Shown one piece after another: positions 17,210-25,886 of a stretch of DNA of 64,000 nt. Each line of letters opens with the position of its first letter. The stretch's first letter is position 1. The stretch covers positions 667,001-731,000 of the forward strand of contig NZ_JADIZJ010000001.1 in the NCBI RefSeq assembly GCF_016704835.1. The letters are read 5' to 3'. A program made the translations under genes and the position numbers. The notes below the pieces were generated by a model. That model was not told the DNA's origin. It saw only the letters and a list, made by a program, of their open reading frames with translations, and made no database searches. This stretch comes from Sphingopyxis sp. (GTDB lineage: Bacteria; Pseudomonadota; Alphaproteobacteria; Sphingomonadales; Sphingomonadaceae).

Positions 17210-20200
17210 GTGCAGATAAAACGCCTGCGCCTTACCGGTTTCAAATCCTTCGTCGAACCCACCGAGCTGCGCATCGAACCCGGGCTGACCGGCGTTGTCG
17301 GCCCCAATGGCTGCGGCAAATCGAACCTGCTCGAGGCGATCCGCTGGGTGATGGGCGAATCCAGCCCCAAATCGATGCGCGGCGGCGGCATGGAAGACGT
17401 TATCTTCGCGGGTACCGCGTCGCGCCCGGCGCGCGATTTCGCCGAGGTCGCGCTGCACTGCGACACCGAAGGCGCACTCGTTGCTGGCCTGTCGGATGGC
17501 GGCGACGGCGACGACCTGGAAGTCATCCGCCGCATCGAACGGGGTACAGGATCAGCCTATCGCGCCAATGGACGCGATGTGCGTGCCAAGGACGTCGCGC
17601 TGATCTTTGCCGATGCCGCAACCGGCGCGCATAGTCCGGCGCTGGTCAGCCAAGGCAAGATCGCGAATGTCATCGCGGCCAAACCGACCGAGCGCCGCGC
17701 CATGCTAGAGGAAGCCGCCGGGATCGCGGGGCTGCATGTGCGCCGCAAGGACGCCGAACAGAAATTGCGGGCGACCGAAACCAACCTCACGCGCCTGTCC
17801 GAAATTACCGCCGACATGGAAGTGCGCGCCAATGCGCTGCGGCGGCAAGCGCGCGCGGCGGAGAAATACAAGAAGCTGAGCGACGAGATCCGTATTGCCG
17901 AGGGGCGGCTGATCTATGCGCGCTGGCGCGATGCCGCCGCCGCCGCCGATCAGGCGCGCCGCGACAGTGATGCCGCCGAGGCCGCGGTCAAGACCGCGCA
18001 GCACGAGCTGGAAACCGTCTCTGCCGCGCAGACCGAGGTCGCGACGCGCGTCGCGGCGGCGCGTGGCGATGCCCAGGTGCAGCGCGATGCGCTTGCCGTG
18101 GCGACTGCGACCCAACTTCGCTTGCAGGGCGAAGAACGCGCCGCACGCCAGCGTCTTGAAGATCTTGCGGAGCAGCAGACGCGGATCGCCGACGACCGTG
18201 CGCGCGAAAGCGAATTTGCCCGCGACGCGCATGGCGCGCTGACCGCGCTCGATACCGAGACCAAATCGCTGTCGCAGGCCATCGCCGCGCACGATGCGGG
18301 AAAGACGGCGCTCGCCGACGCCAATCTGGCGGCGCAGGCCCAGCTGCGCGACGCCGAAGTAGCGTTGGCCCAAGCGCGCGCCAAGGCCGCCAGCGAAGCC
18401 GCCGACCGCCGCATCGCGGTTTCGGCCCGCGACAGCGCTGACGCTGCGGTGCGCCGGATCGCCGCCGACAAGGCGCGCGTCGATGCGGAAATCGCCGCGC
18501 TGGGCGACAGCGCAGCGTTGGCCGCAACCCATGCCGCCAGCGTGAAGGCCGCTGAAACTGCCGAAGCCGCGATCGCCGCCGCCGAAACCGCGCTACAAAC
18601 TGCCGAGGCCGATCGCGAAGCGACCGCCGCGGAGCTTGCGGGGGCCGAAGCCGGGCTTGCCGAAGCGCGCACGGCGCTGGCTGCGCTGGACGGCGAGACG
18701 GCGACGCTTGAACGCGCACTGGCGGCCGGACGCCGTGATGACAGCCGCATCCTTGATCAGCTTCGCGTCGCGGCAGGTTTTGAAGCCGCGCTCGCCGCAG
18801 CGCTCGGCGACGATCTCGACGCCGGGACCGACAAGGCTGCGGCGCGCAGTTGGAGCGGCGCCGATCCGGCGAAGGAAGACCCCCCGCTGCCCGCTGGCAC
18901 GCAGCCCCTCGCCGCATTTGTTACGGCACCCGCTGCGCTTGCGCGCCGCCTCGCGCAGGTCGCGGTCGCCGACAGTGACAGCGGGCAACCGCTTGCCGTG
19001 GGTCAACGGCTCGTCACCACCGACGGCGTGATGCGCCGCTGGGACGGCTTTGTCACACGCGGCGACGGCGCCACCGCGACCGAACGACTGCAACGCCAGA
19101 ACCGCCTTGACGCGCTGGCGGCGCAGCGTCCGCAAGTCGAGCTTGGCGTCCAGGAGTTGCGCGACCGCCGCGATGCCGCGGCTACCAAAGCTGCCGAGCT
19201 AACCGAATTCGCCGCCGCCGCACGCAAATCACTGGCGCAGGCTGATGAGACCCGCCGCACCGCGCTGCGCGCCGCCGATCAGGCGCAAGCTGCGCTCGAT
19301 CGTCACCGCGACGCCGCGGCGCTGTTCGACCGCCGCCTCACCGAAATTTCCGTCGTGGCCGAAGAAGCGGCGGAACAGTTGGCAGCGCAGCAAACGGTAC
19401 TCGCCGCGCTGCCCGATGACAACATCGCGCGCGCCGCGCTCGACGCCGAGGAACAGACCGCCGAGCGCGCGCGAAGCGACGCCAGCAGCGCCCGCGAAAT
19501 GCTCGCCACGCATGAGCGCAGTCTTGCGAGCCTGAGCGAACGACAGGCTGTCGTCACCGCCGAGATCAAAAGCTGGAAGGCGCGCGCGGGCGAAGCGGCG
19601 CGGCGCGTGAACGAAATGGACAAGCGCGCCGACGCGCTGACCGCCGAGACCGACAAGCTCGCCGACGCCCCTGCCAAGCTCGCCGAACAGCGCGTCGCCG
19701 CCGAAGGGCAGCAGGCCGCGCTCCGCGACAAGGTCGCGGCGGCCGAAGCACAGGAACGCGCCGCCGAAGCGGCGTTGCGTGAGGCCGAAACCGCACTCAA
19801 TGCGATCCGTGAAAGCGTCGCCGCGGCACGCGAAACCCGCGCCGGTGCTATCGCGCGTTCCGAAAACGCCGAGCTGCGGCGCATCGAGATGGGCCGCCTG
19901 TCGGGCGAACGCTTCGAATGCCCACCGCCACTGCTGCCGCAAAAGGCGGGGTTCGACGGCGAGAGCGTGTCCGATACCGGACAGGAATCGGCGCAGCACG
20001 ACCGGCTGATCGCCGATCGCGAACGGCTGGGCCCGGTCAATCTGGTCGCCGCCGACGAACTGGTCGAACTCGACGCCGAACGTGAAAAGAGCGCAGCCGA
20101 GATCGAGGAACTGACCCAGGCCGTCCACCGGCTGCGCGGATCGATCGGCAATCTCAACCGCGAAGGACGCGTCCGCCTGCTCGCCGCGTTCGAGACGGTG

Positions 20201-20653
20201 AACGGCCATTTCCAGCGGCTGTTCACGACCCTGTTCGACGGAGGGCAGGCGCATCTCGAACTCATCGATTCGGACGACCCGCTCGAGGCCGGGCTCGAAA
20301 TCATGGCGCAGCCACCGGGCAAGCGCCTCGGCACCCTCACCCTGCTGTCGGGCGGCGAGCAGGCGCTGACCGCGGTCGCGCTGATCTTCGGCCTGTTCCT
20401 GACCAACCCGGCGCCGATCTGCGTCCTCGACGAAGTCGATGCGCCATTGGATGACGCCAATATCGAGCGTTTCTGCGACCTGCTCGACCGGATGACCCGC
20501 GAAACCAACACCCGCTATCTGATCGTGACCCACAATGCGGTGACGATGGCGCGCATGCACCGCCTGTTCGGGGTGACGATGATCGAAAAAGGCGTCAGCC
20601 GGTTGGTGTCGGTTGACCTTGGCGCTGCGGAGGAACTGCTCGCGGCGGAATGA
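17210..20653 (+). CDS. smc: Chromosome segregation SMC ATPase
   Basis: A 1147-residue SMC, the condensin core ATPase acting with ScpA/ScpB on chromosome organisation. Walker A is GPNGCGKS at residues 31-38; the C-terminal signature is LLSGGEQALTAVALIF and Walker B is CVLDEVDAPLDD. Between them run two long Ala/Glu-rich coiled coils separated by a hinge near residues 500-640. The GTG start gives MQIKRLRLTGFKSFVEP, which matches the family exactly. Length is normal for alphaproteobacterial SMC. Several long antisense frames across the gene are shadows of its coiled-coil codons. Confidence 0.97.
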   Translation: MQIKRLRLTGFKSFVEPTELRIEPGLTGVVGPNGCGKSNLLEAIRWVMGESSPKSMRGGGMEDVIFAGTASRPARDFAEVALHCDTEGALVAGLSDGGDGDDLEVIRRIERGTGSAYRANGRDVRAKDVALIFADAATGAHSPALVSQGKIANVIAAKPTERRAMLEEAAGIAGLHVRRKDAEQKLRATETNLTRLSEITADMEVRANALRRQARAAEKYKKLSDEIRIAEGRLIYARWRDAAAAADQARRDSDAAEAAVKTAQHELETVSAAQTEVATRVAAARGDAQVQRDALAVATATQLRLQGEERAARQRLEDLAEQQTRIADDRARESEFARDAHGALTALDTETKSLSQAIAAHDAGKTALADANLAAQAQLRDAEVALAQARAKAASEAADRRIAVSARDSADAAVRRIAADKARVDAEIAALGDSAALAATHAASVKAAETAEAAIAAAETALQTAEADREATAAELAGAEAGLAEARTALAALDGETATLERALAAGRRDDSRILDQLRVAAGFEAALAAALGDDLDAGTDKAAARSWSGADPAKEDPPLPAGTQPLAAFVTAPAALARRLAQVAVADSDSGQPLAVGQRLVTTDGVMRRWDGFVTRGDGATATERLQRQNRLDALAAQRPQVELGVQELRDRRDAAATKAAELTEFAAAARKSLAQADETRRTALRAADQAQAALDRHRDAAALFDRRLTEISVVAEEAAEQLAAQQTVLAALPDDNIARAALDAEEQTAERARSDASSAREMLATHERSLASLSERQAVVTAEIKSWKARAGEAARRVNEMDKRADALTAETDKLADAPAKLAEQRVAAEGQQAALRDKVAAAEAQERAAEAALREAETALNAIRESVAAARETRAGAIARSENAELRRIEMGRLSGERFECPPPLLPQKAGFDGESVSDTGQESAQHDRLIADRERLGPVNLVAADELVELDAEREKSAAEIEELTQAVHRLRGSIGNLNREGRVRLLAAFETVNGHFQRLFTTLFDGGQAHLELIDSDDPLEAGLEIMAQPPGKRLGTLTLLSGGEQALTAVALIFGLFLTNPAPICVLDEVDAPLDDANIERFCDLLDRMTRETNTRYLIVTHNAVTMARMHRLFGVTMIEKGVSRLVSVDLGAAEELLAAE

Positions 20654-20654
20654 G

Positions 20655-21563
20655 TTAGGGCGCCATCCCGACCACCAGCATCGCCGCAAACACCAGCAAC
20701 CCGGCAAAACGATTGCTGCGAAATTTGGCGAGTGCATCCTCGCCATTCGCGGGATCGAGAGTGACAATCTGACCGACAAAATGCACGGCTGCGGGTAACA
20801 GTGCGACGAATACCAGCGGGTCCGGACGCGCTGTCCACAGTGCGCCGCCCCAGCCGGCGAGTGCAAAGCCATAGCAAAACCCAACCCCGCCCTTCACATG
20901 ACGCCCCATTGCGCGCGCACTCGATTTGACGCCAATCAACATATCGTCCTCGATATCCTGGAGGGCATAGATAGTGTCGTACCCGATCACCCACGCGATG
21001 CAGCCGGCATAGAGCAAGGGCAGCGCCATCCCCTCGCCCCCGCCGACCGCGATCCAGGCGACGAGCGCACCCCAGCTGAACACCAGCCCCAACCACGCCT
21101 GCGGCCACCAGGTGATACGCTTCATGAAGGGATAGCCAGCGACGAGAACCAGGCTGGCCAGCGCAACGATTTGCGCGGGCCACGGCAACTGGAGCAGCAC
21201 GAGCAGGCCGACGAGGGAAAGCAGCACGGCCCAAAGCGCGGCATTGCGCACCGACACCACCCCACTCGCGATCGGGCGCGATGCGGTGCGCGCCACCTGC
21301 GCGTCGAGGTCGCGGTCGACGATGTCGTTATAGACGCAGCCCGCGCCGCGCATCGCAATCGCGCCGAGCAGGAGCCACAGGAACAATGGCCAATGGCTGA
21401 TCGCCCCGCCGCCAAGCGCCAGTGCCCAGGCGCAGGGCCAATAAAGCAGCCACCAGCCAATCGGCCGGTCGAACCGCGCGAGCAGCGCATAAGGCCGCGC
21501 CGCGGCGGGCAGCAGCGCGACAAAGCCACGCAACTGGCTGTCGGGAGGATGGGTAGAAGTCAT
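20655..21563 (-). CDS. ubiA: 4-hydroxybenzoate polyprenyltransferase
   Basis: A 302-residue integral membrane prenyltransferase of ubiquinone synthesis. The first Asp-rich motif is in CVYNDIVDRDLDAQVARTAS and the second in YALQDIEDDMLIG. Eight or so hydrophobic helices alternate with short polar loops. It starts with ATG 21563 (MTSTHPPDS); a frame from 21596 is longer but gives no better start. It is convergent with smc, one base apart, and no terminator hairpin was seen between them. Confidence 0.95.
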   Translation of the reverse strand: MTSTHPPDSQLRGFVALLPAAARPYALLARFDRPIGWWLLYWPCAWALALGGGAISHWPLFLWLLLGAIAMRGAGCVYNDIVDRDLDAQVARTASRPIASGVVSVRNAALWAVLLSLVGLLVLLQLPWPAQIVALASLVLVAGYPFMKRITWWPQAWLGLVFSWGALVAWIAVGGGEGMALPLLYAGCIAWVIGYDTIYALQDIEDDMLIGVKSSARAMGRHVKGGVGFCYGFALAGWGGALWTARPDPLVFVALLPAAVHFVGQIVTLDPANGEDALAKFRSNRFAGLLVFAAMLVVGMAP

Positions 21564-21629
21564 TGGCAGCGGCGCATGTAGCAGCCGCAGTGCCAACGAT
21601 AAATGGCTATCGGTTGATCGGTCCGGCGA

Positions 21630-22301
21630 TTAGGTACAGCTGGAAACTGCAGCCGCCGGGGCAGGGTTATAGACTTGCGACAGATCGCGGCCTTCGCGGA
21701 TGTTGAACGCCGCCGTCGACCTGATCCGCGGCGTGCCGAACCATGCAGCGCCGACCATCGGCTGATAGTCATAGAATATCTCGACAAACATCACTGCGGT
21801 GCCACTGGCTGCGGTCACTTCGCGCCCTGCGTCGCCCATGCCGGCGAAACCGGTTCCGGTCGCGCCGGTGCCTTGCGGACCATAGGCTGAATCGATGTCC
21901 AGATCGCCGTAACAACGCTGCCACTTGATCCATTGACCGCCGTCAGGGTTGCGTTCGAGGCTCGACAGGATGACGCGTCCGTTGGCGCGGAAATTCATCC
22001 CGCGCGCCTGTTCTTCAACGCCGGTGAAAACTTCGTTGATGTCGATCTCGCGCACACGCGGCAGCGACAAATTGCTGCCAAAGGCAATGCGCGACGCGTT
22101 GTCGGCGGCGCTCAGCCCGATCTGGCTGACGCGCGTATGCGCCATCGTCAGATTGGCGAGCTCGATGCCGGCAAAGCCCACGAGGGCGAGCAGCGGAATG
22201 CAGAAAGCCATTTCGATCATGACTACCGCACCGCTGTCGCGCGCCAGGCGAAGGATCTCGGCACGCATCCGTCGGCGCGCCCGTTGCAGAAGAGCGATCA
22301 T
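21630..22301 (-). CDS. TadE-like pilus assembly protein (second)
   Basis: A 223-residue protein with a basic N-terminus, then MIEMAFCIPLLALVGFAGIE, a TadE-type signal and membrane segment of the pseudopilin kind, and a variable periplasmic part. The start ATG at 22301 overlaps the stop of the upstream gene by four bases (ATGA), so they are coupled. TadE-type proteins are minor pilins of Flp/Tad pili. No other tad genes (cpaA, cpaC, tadA) lie in the window, so the machinery is elsewhere or the trio is orphan. Confidence 0.75.
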   Translation of the reverse strand: MIALLQRARRRMRAEILRLARDSGAVVMIEMAFCIPLLALVGFAGIELANLTMAHTRVSQIGLSAADNASRIAFGSNLSLPRVREIDINEVFTGVEEQARGMNFRANGRVILSSLERNPDGGQWIKWQRCYGDLDIDSAYGPQGTGATGTGFAGMGDAGREVTAASGTAVMFVEIFYDYQPMVGAAWFGTPRIRSTAAFNIREGRDLSQVYNPAPAAAVSSCT

Positions 22302-22888
22302 GTGCAAATCACCTGTTTGGTCGATGTCGCCGCATTATAAGGCTGGTTGCGCAGCACCGTGGTTGCCGTCATCGAGCTCTGCTGCGACTGTCCCAGCATT
22401 CTCCATACTGGCAGGACGCGGTCGATTTCGAGCGTCGCTGTGTACAGGACAACGTCTTCGGCACCGCCATTGCCAGTCTGGCCGCGGTCGGCATCCCAGC
22501 TGGCATTGCCATTGACGTCCTCGAAACACTCGCCGCTGTCATACTGACCGTTGCTGTTCGAATCGGTGAAGGCTTCGGGATCGCCGACTTCGCTGTAGCT
22601 GTCATATGCCTTGCGAACGAAGGTGACATCGCCGTTTTTAAAGACGTTCAACACCTTTTGGCGGACCTTTGCATCAAGCGCCGCCTGATTGAGCGCATTG
22701 CCCTCGAGCGTGGCATCGCGGGCCGCCTTGCTGACGGCGCCCTGCAACACCTGCTTGCCATAGATCTGCCACGAAAAGTCGAAAATTCCCATCAGGATGA
22801 GCAGGAACAGCGGCGCGGTCAGCGCGAACTCGACGATCGCATTGCCGCTCTCGCTGCGGCGCAGGCGGCGGAGGAACGACCGGCGCAT
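22298..22888 (-). CDS. TadE-like pilus assembly protein (first)
   Basis: A 196-residue TadE protein: a basic stretch RRSFLRRLRRSESGN followed by AIVEFALTAPLFLLILMGIF, the conserved pseudopilin-type segment with its glutamate. The rest is a periplasmic domain rich in Asp and Asn that resembles no known fold. The ATG at 22888 overlaps the stop codon of the TadG gene upstream (TGATG). It is the middle of the three-gene coupled operon. Confidence 0.8.
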   Translation of the reverse strand: MRRSFLRRLRRSESGNAIVEFALTAPLFLLILMGIFDFSWQIYGKQVLQGAVSKAARDATLEGNALNQAALDAKVRQKVLNVFKNGDVTFVRKAYDSYSEVGDPEAFTDSNSNGQYDSGECFEDVNGNASWDADRGQTGNGGAEDVVLYTATLEIDRVLPVWRMLGQSQQSSMTATTVLRNQPYNAATSTKQVICT

Positions 22889-24864
22889 CACTGCGACAAC
22901 CGCAGTTTCGAGATTTGCCGGGCGATCGCCTGGAAATTCTCGTTAAGCTGCGCCGCGTTATTCGCCTGATAGGCCTTGCCCGGCGTCGCACAGTTGGTGA
23001 GCGAGCTGTTCAGCGCGACGCCAAAGCTCACCACCCAGACGGTGATATTCTTGCCCTTCGCCTTCTCGCACAATTGCGCGAACCGGTTGTTGTGGCGCGT
23101 CGTCAGATCAGAGTCGCTCGTGCCGCCGACGCGTTTGAAAGTCCATTCATAACCCTGAAAACCCAGATTGCCCATGTTGGCCGACATGTCGCCGTCGGTC
23201 ATGAAGACGATGTGACGGCTTATCGGGCGGTTATTTGGTGCAGTCGCGTTTTCGTCGGCAAACATGCCATCGGCGGACAGCAAGCGAACGCCCCACACCA
23301 TGCCTGCGTCATGATAGGTACCACCGACGGGCTGGAGCGAATTGACATAGCTGTTAAAGCTCGACCGGTCGCTGGCCGTTTGCGTCGTCAGCTTCATCGC
23401 GGCTGCCGGACAAACGCCCCAACCGTTGCTCCAATATTTGGAATAACGCTGCCAGCTGCCGTTCGTGCTACTGTCTTTGGTCACGCTCGTATAATTCACA
23501 GTACGGGCGCTGGTCGTCGAAGACGGCGTGTTGCCTGGCCCGCTAGCGCGCGGGAACGATACCTCGGGGATCAGCAGCTTCCATTTGGTGTCGTCGTCGC
23601 TTGTCGGCGCCGTATCGACGTCCATGTCAAACGCGGCCGACGGGGCCGTCGCGTTCGCCGCAAAAGCGGTCGTCTTGCGCTCGATTACACAGCCCCCCCA
23701 GGTCGCCGAATAGGCTGCTCCGAAGTCGCCGGTCGCTGTCGCAAGTGCGCTCCCCGCCTTCACCGACGACACGTCAAATGTTTGGTCGTCATAGATGTAA
23801 TTCTGCTGACGATCCTCAGTCACTGTCTGCGGCTGGGTGCGGATATATTCCATCGTCCGCTGTTGCTCACGACATGTGTTCGGGCTGGTTGTCCAGACAT
23901 AGCGATACTGTGTGTACCGATAGGGCTGGTTCGAATTTCGGGTTGTGATGCGCTTGTCGTCGCCCACCGTCTGACCCGTCTGCACCGTGCTCGAGGAGCC
24001 AAAGCTGGCTGCGGATGTTGACGACTTCGTGGTTTGTGGACAGGTCGTGCTGTTTTTCCCCGAAACCGTCGAGCCGTTGTTCGCCCAATCGACGGCAACA
24101 TAGGCCGTACCATTCGTGGCCGACCCGTTGTTCGTCGTGGAAGCGTTGATCCACGATGGCGGCTGGGCGGTACGCGACGGCAATTTGGTCGTATTGGAAA
24201 GCCACGCCGGATTCTTGGCATAGAGAATTTGCCCGACATTCGCCGACGAGCTATATGGCACGACGCCAAAGCGTAGCCGCCCATCGCCCATTTCTGCGCC
24301 CGTCAGCGTATCGAAAAAGTCCATCGTCGCATCTTTGAGCGCGGTGATGCGGTTGACCGAGTCGCCCGAATTGGTCGTTGCCATCGACCCGGTGACATCG
24401 AGCACCATCATCACGTCGGCGTTGGATATTTCCAGTTTCGCCGCGCAGCTGACCGTCAGGTCAAACTCTTCATAATCGAAAATCTGCATCAGCGCGGTTG
24501 GCAGGGTCGCGGTTGCGGTACCCGCAACGCTCGACGCGCCCTGCGCCACCGACGTGAACGTCACGTCGGTGCTGCCATAGGCGCCGTCTGCATAGTTAAA
24601 GTCGAACATCTTGTCGGCTTCGGCCTGCGCCGCGGTCGAGTAAGTGCTGCCCGCCATTGCGCGGCGCCCGGCCAGCACGCCGGCGTCGCACGCTTGTTGC
24701 AAGCGCAGCTGCGCCATATAGGCGCGCCCGATATCGACGCCCGATCCGACAAGTCCGATCACCGGCAGCGCGGCCGCCGCGGTCAGGAACATTGCGTTGC
24801 CGCGTTTGTCGCGCAACAGCCTCTTGGTACCCAGCCGCAGCCGGCTGAAAACGGTCCCTCGCAT
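22888..24864 (-). CDS. TadG-like protein with von Willebrand factor A domain
   Basis: A 658-residue protein. Residues 1-23 are basic, residues 24-43 a TadE/G membrane segment (AMFLTAAAALPVIGLVG), and the vWA domain starts near residue 150 with the MIDAS motif DVTGSM (156-161). A second metal-site stretch FMTDGDMSANMG lies near the C-terminus. Such proteins are anchored pilus-associated or adhesive factors of the Tad system. A long Ser/Thr/Asn-rich insert separates the vWA strands. It heads the TadG-TadE-TadE operon. Confidence 0.83.
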   Translation of the reverse strand: MRGTVFSRLRLGTKRLLRDKRGNAMFLTAAAALPVIGLVGSGVDIGRAYMAQLRLQQACDAGVLAGRRAMAGSTYSTAAQAEADKMFDFNYADGAYGSTDVTFTSVAQGASSVAGTATATLPTALMQIFDYEEFDLTVSCAAKLEISNADVMMVLDVTGSMATTNSGDSVNRITALKDATMDFFDTLTGAEMGDGRLRFGVVPYSSSANVGQILYAKNPAWLSNTTKLPSRTAQPPSWINASTTNNGSATNGTAYVAVDWANNGSTVSGKNSTTCPQTTKSSTSAASFGSSSTVQTGQTVGDDKRITTRNSNQPYRYTQYRYVWTTSPNTCREQQRTMEYIRTQPQTVTEDRQQNYIYDDQTFDVSSVKAGSALATATGDFGAAYSATWGGCVIERKTTAFAANATAPSAAFDMDVDTAPTSDDDTKWKLLIPEVSFPRASGPGNTPSSTTSARTVNYTSVTKDSSTNGSWQRYSKYWSNGWGVCPAAAMKLTTQTASDRSSFNSYVNSLQPVGGTYHDAGMVWGVRLLSADGMFADENATAPNNRPISRHIVFMTDGDMSANMGNLGFQGYEWTFKRVGGTSDSDLTTRHNNRFAQLCEKAKGKNITVWVVSFGVALNSSLTNCATPGKAYQANNAAQLNENFQAIARQISKLRLSQ

Positions 24865-25068
24865 GGTCTAACCCCTCTTGGTCCAGACACGCGGCCCACT
24901 ACAGATGCGTGGCTGGCACCTCGCACTAGGGCGGAACTGCTTACCAAACTCCTAATCGCCTGTTGCCCGATTTGCGCCACATGCGGCCATTTTGACCCGG
25001 ATCGGGACACTATGGCGCCAGCACGCGGCGGGTGCGCAAAATATCCGCGTCTGCTATTGCTCCATCCC
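24865..25068. promoter_or_regulatory. Divergent intergenic region tadG / rsmE
   Basis: A 204-bp gap between outward-facing genes that should carry both promoters. No convincing sigma-70 pair or operator repeat was identified. Confidence 0.3.
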
Positions 25069-25818
25069 ATGCCCGCGACTCCCGCCTGGCCGCCCGCCAG
25101 CACGCCCCGCCTGTTCATTGATATGCCGCTGGCGCCAGGCGCCGCGCCGACGATCGACGGCCCCGCCGCCCATTATCTGCTCAATGTTATGCGGCTGAAG
25201 GGCGGCGCGCCGATCCTGTTGTTTGATAACCGCAGCGGCGAGTGGCTGGCCAGTGTCGCCGATGTCGGCAAACGATCGCTAACCGTCCACATCGAACATC
25301 AGACCCGCCCGATCGAACAGGTTCCCGACCTATGGCTATGTTTCGCGCCGGTCAAAAAGGCGCGGCTCGACTGGATCATCGAAAAGGCGACCGAGCTTGG
25401 CGTCGCGCGGCTGCAACCCGTGATTACCGAACGCACGATTGTCGAACGCGTCAAGCGCGAGCGGATCGAGGCGCAGATCATCGAGGCATGCGAACAGTGC
25501 GGGCGCACCGCGCTGCCGGAACTCGGCGAACCCGTCAAACTGGCGCAGCTACTCGTGCACTGGCCCGCCGATCGAGCGTTGCTGTTCGCAGACGAAGCCG
25601 GCGGCGTGCCGCTTTCCGATGTCGTCGCGCCGGCGCCCGCTGCGATCCTCATAGGCCCCGAGGGTGGCTTTACGGCGCGCGAGCGCGACCTGCTGCTCGA
25701 GCATGCCGCGGTACGTCGCATCGCGCTCGGCCCGCGCATCCTGCGCGCCGAGACTGCCGCTATCGCCGCGATCAGCTTATGGATGGCGCAGCAGGGCGAT
25801 TGGGTGGGCGGCGCCTGA
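25069..25818 (+). CDS. rsmE: 16S rRNA (uracil(1498)-N(3))-methyltransferase
   Basis: A 249-residue SPOUT-class enzyme methylating U1498 of 16S rRNA. Conserved blocks are KKARLDWIIEKATELGV, IIEACEQCGR, LIGPEGGFTARERDL and LGPRILRAETAAIAAI, which form the SAM-binding knot. ATG 25069 is taken; a later ATG near residue 18 is less likely because PRLFIDMPL is family-conserved. It is divergent from tadG, with a secreted protein gene following on the same strand. Confidence 0.95.
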   Translation: MPATPAWPPASTPRLFIDMPLAPGAAPTIDGPAAHYLLNVMRLKGGAPILLFDNRSGEWLASVADVGKRSLTVHIEHQTRPIEQVPDLWLCFAPVKKARLDWIIEKATELGVARLQPVITERTIVERVKRERIEAQIIEACEQCGRTALPELGEPVKLAQLLVHWPADRALLFADEAGGVPLSDVVAPAPAAILIGPEGGFTARERDLLLEHAAVRRIALGPRILRAETAAIAAISLWMAQQGDWVGGA

Positions 25819-25886
25819 AGGCGCGAAGCTGTTCCGTTACCGGACAGGTTTTGCGCCAAGCCCCCGATTTTAACCGCATATTAGCT

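Noticed and set aside
19229..20884. Long minus-strand frame opposite smc
   Set aside because: It is antisense to the SMC ATPase region, whose motifs are conserved; the frame has no motif of its own.
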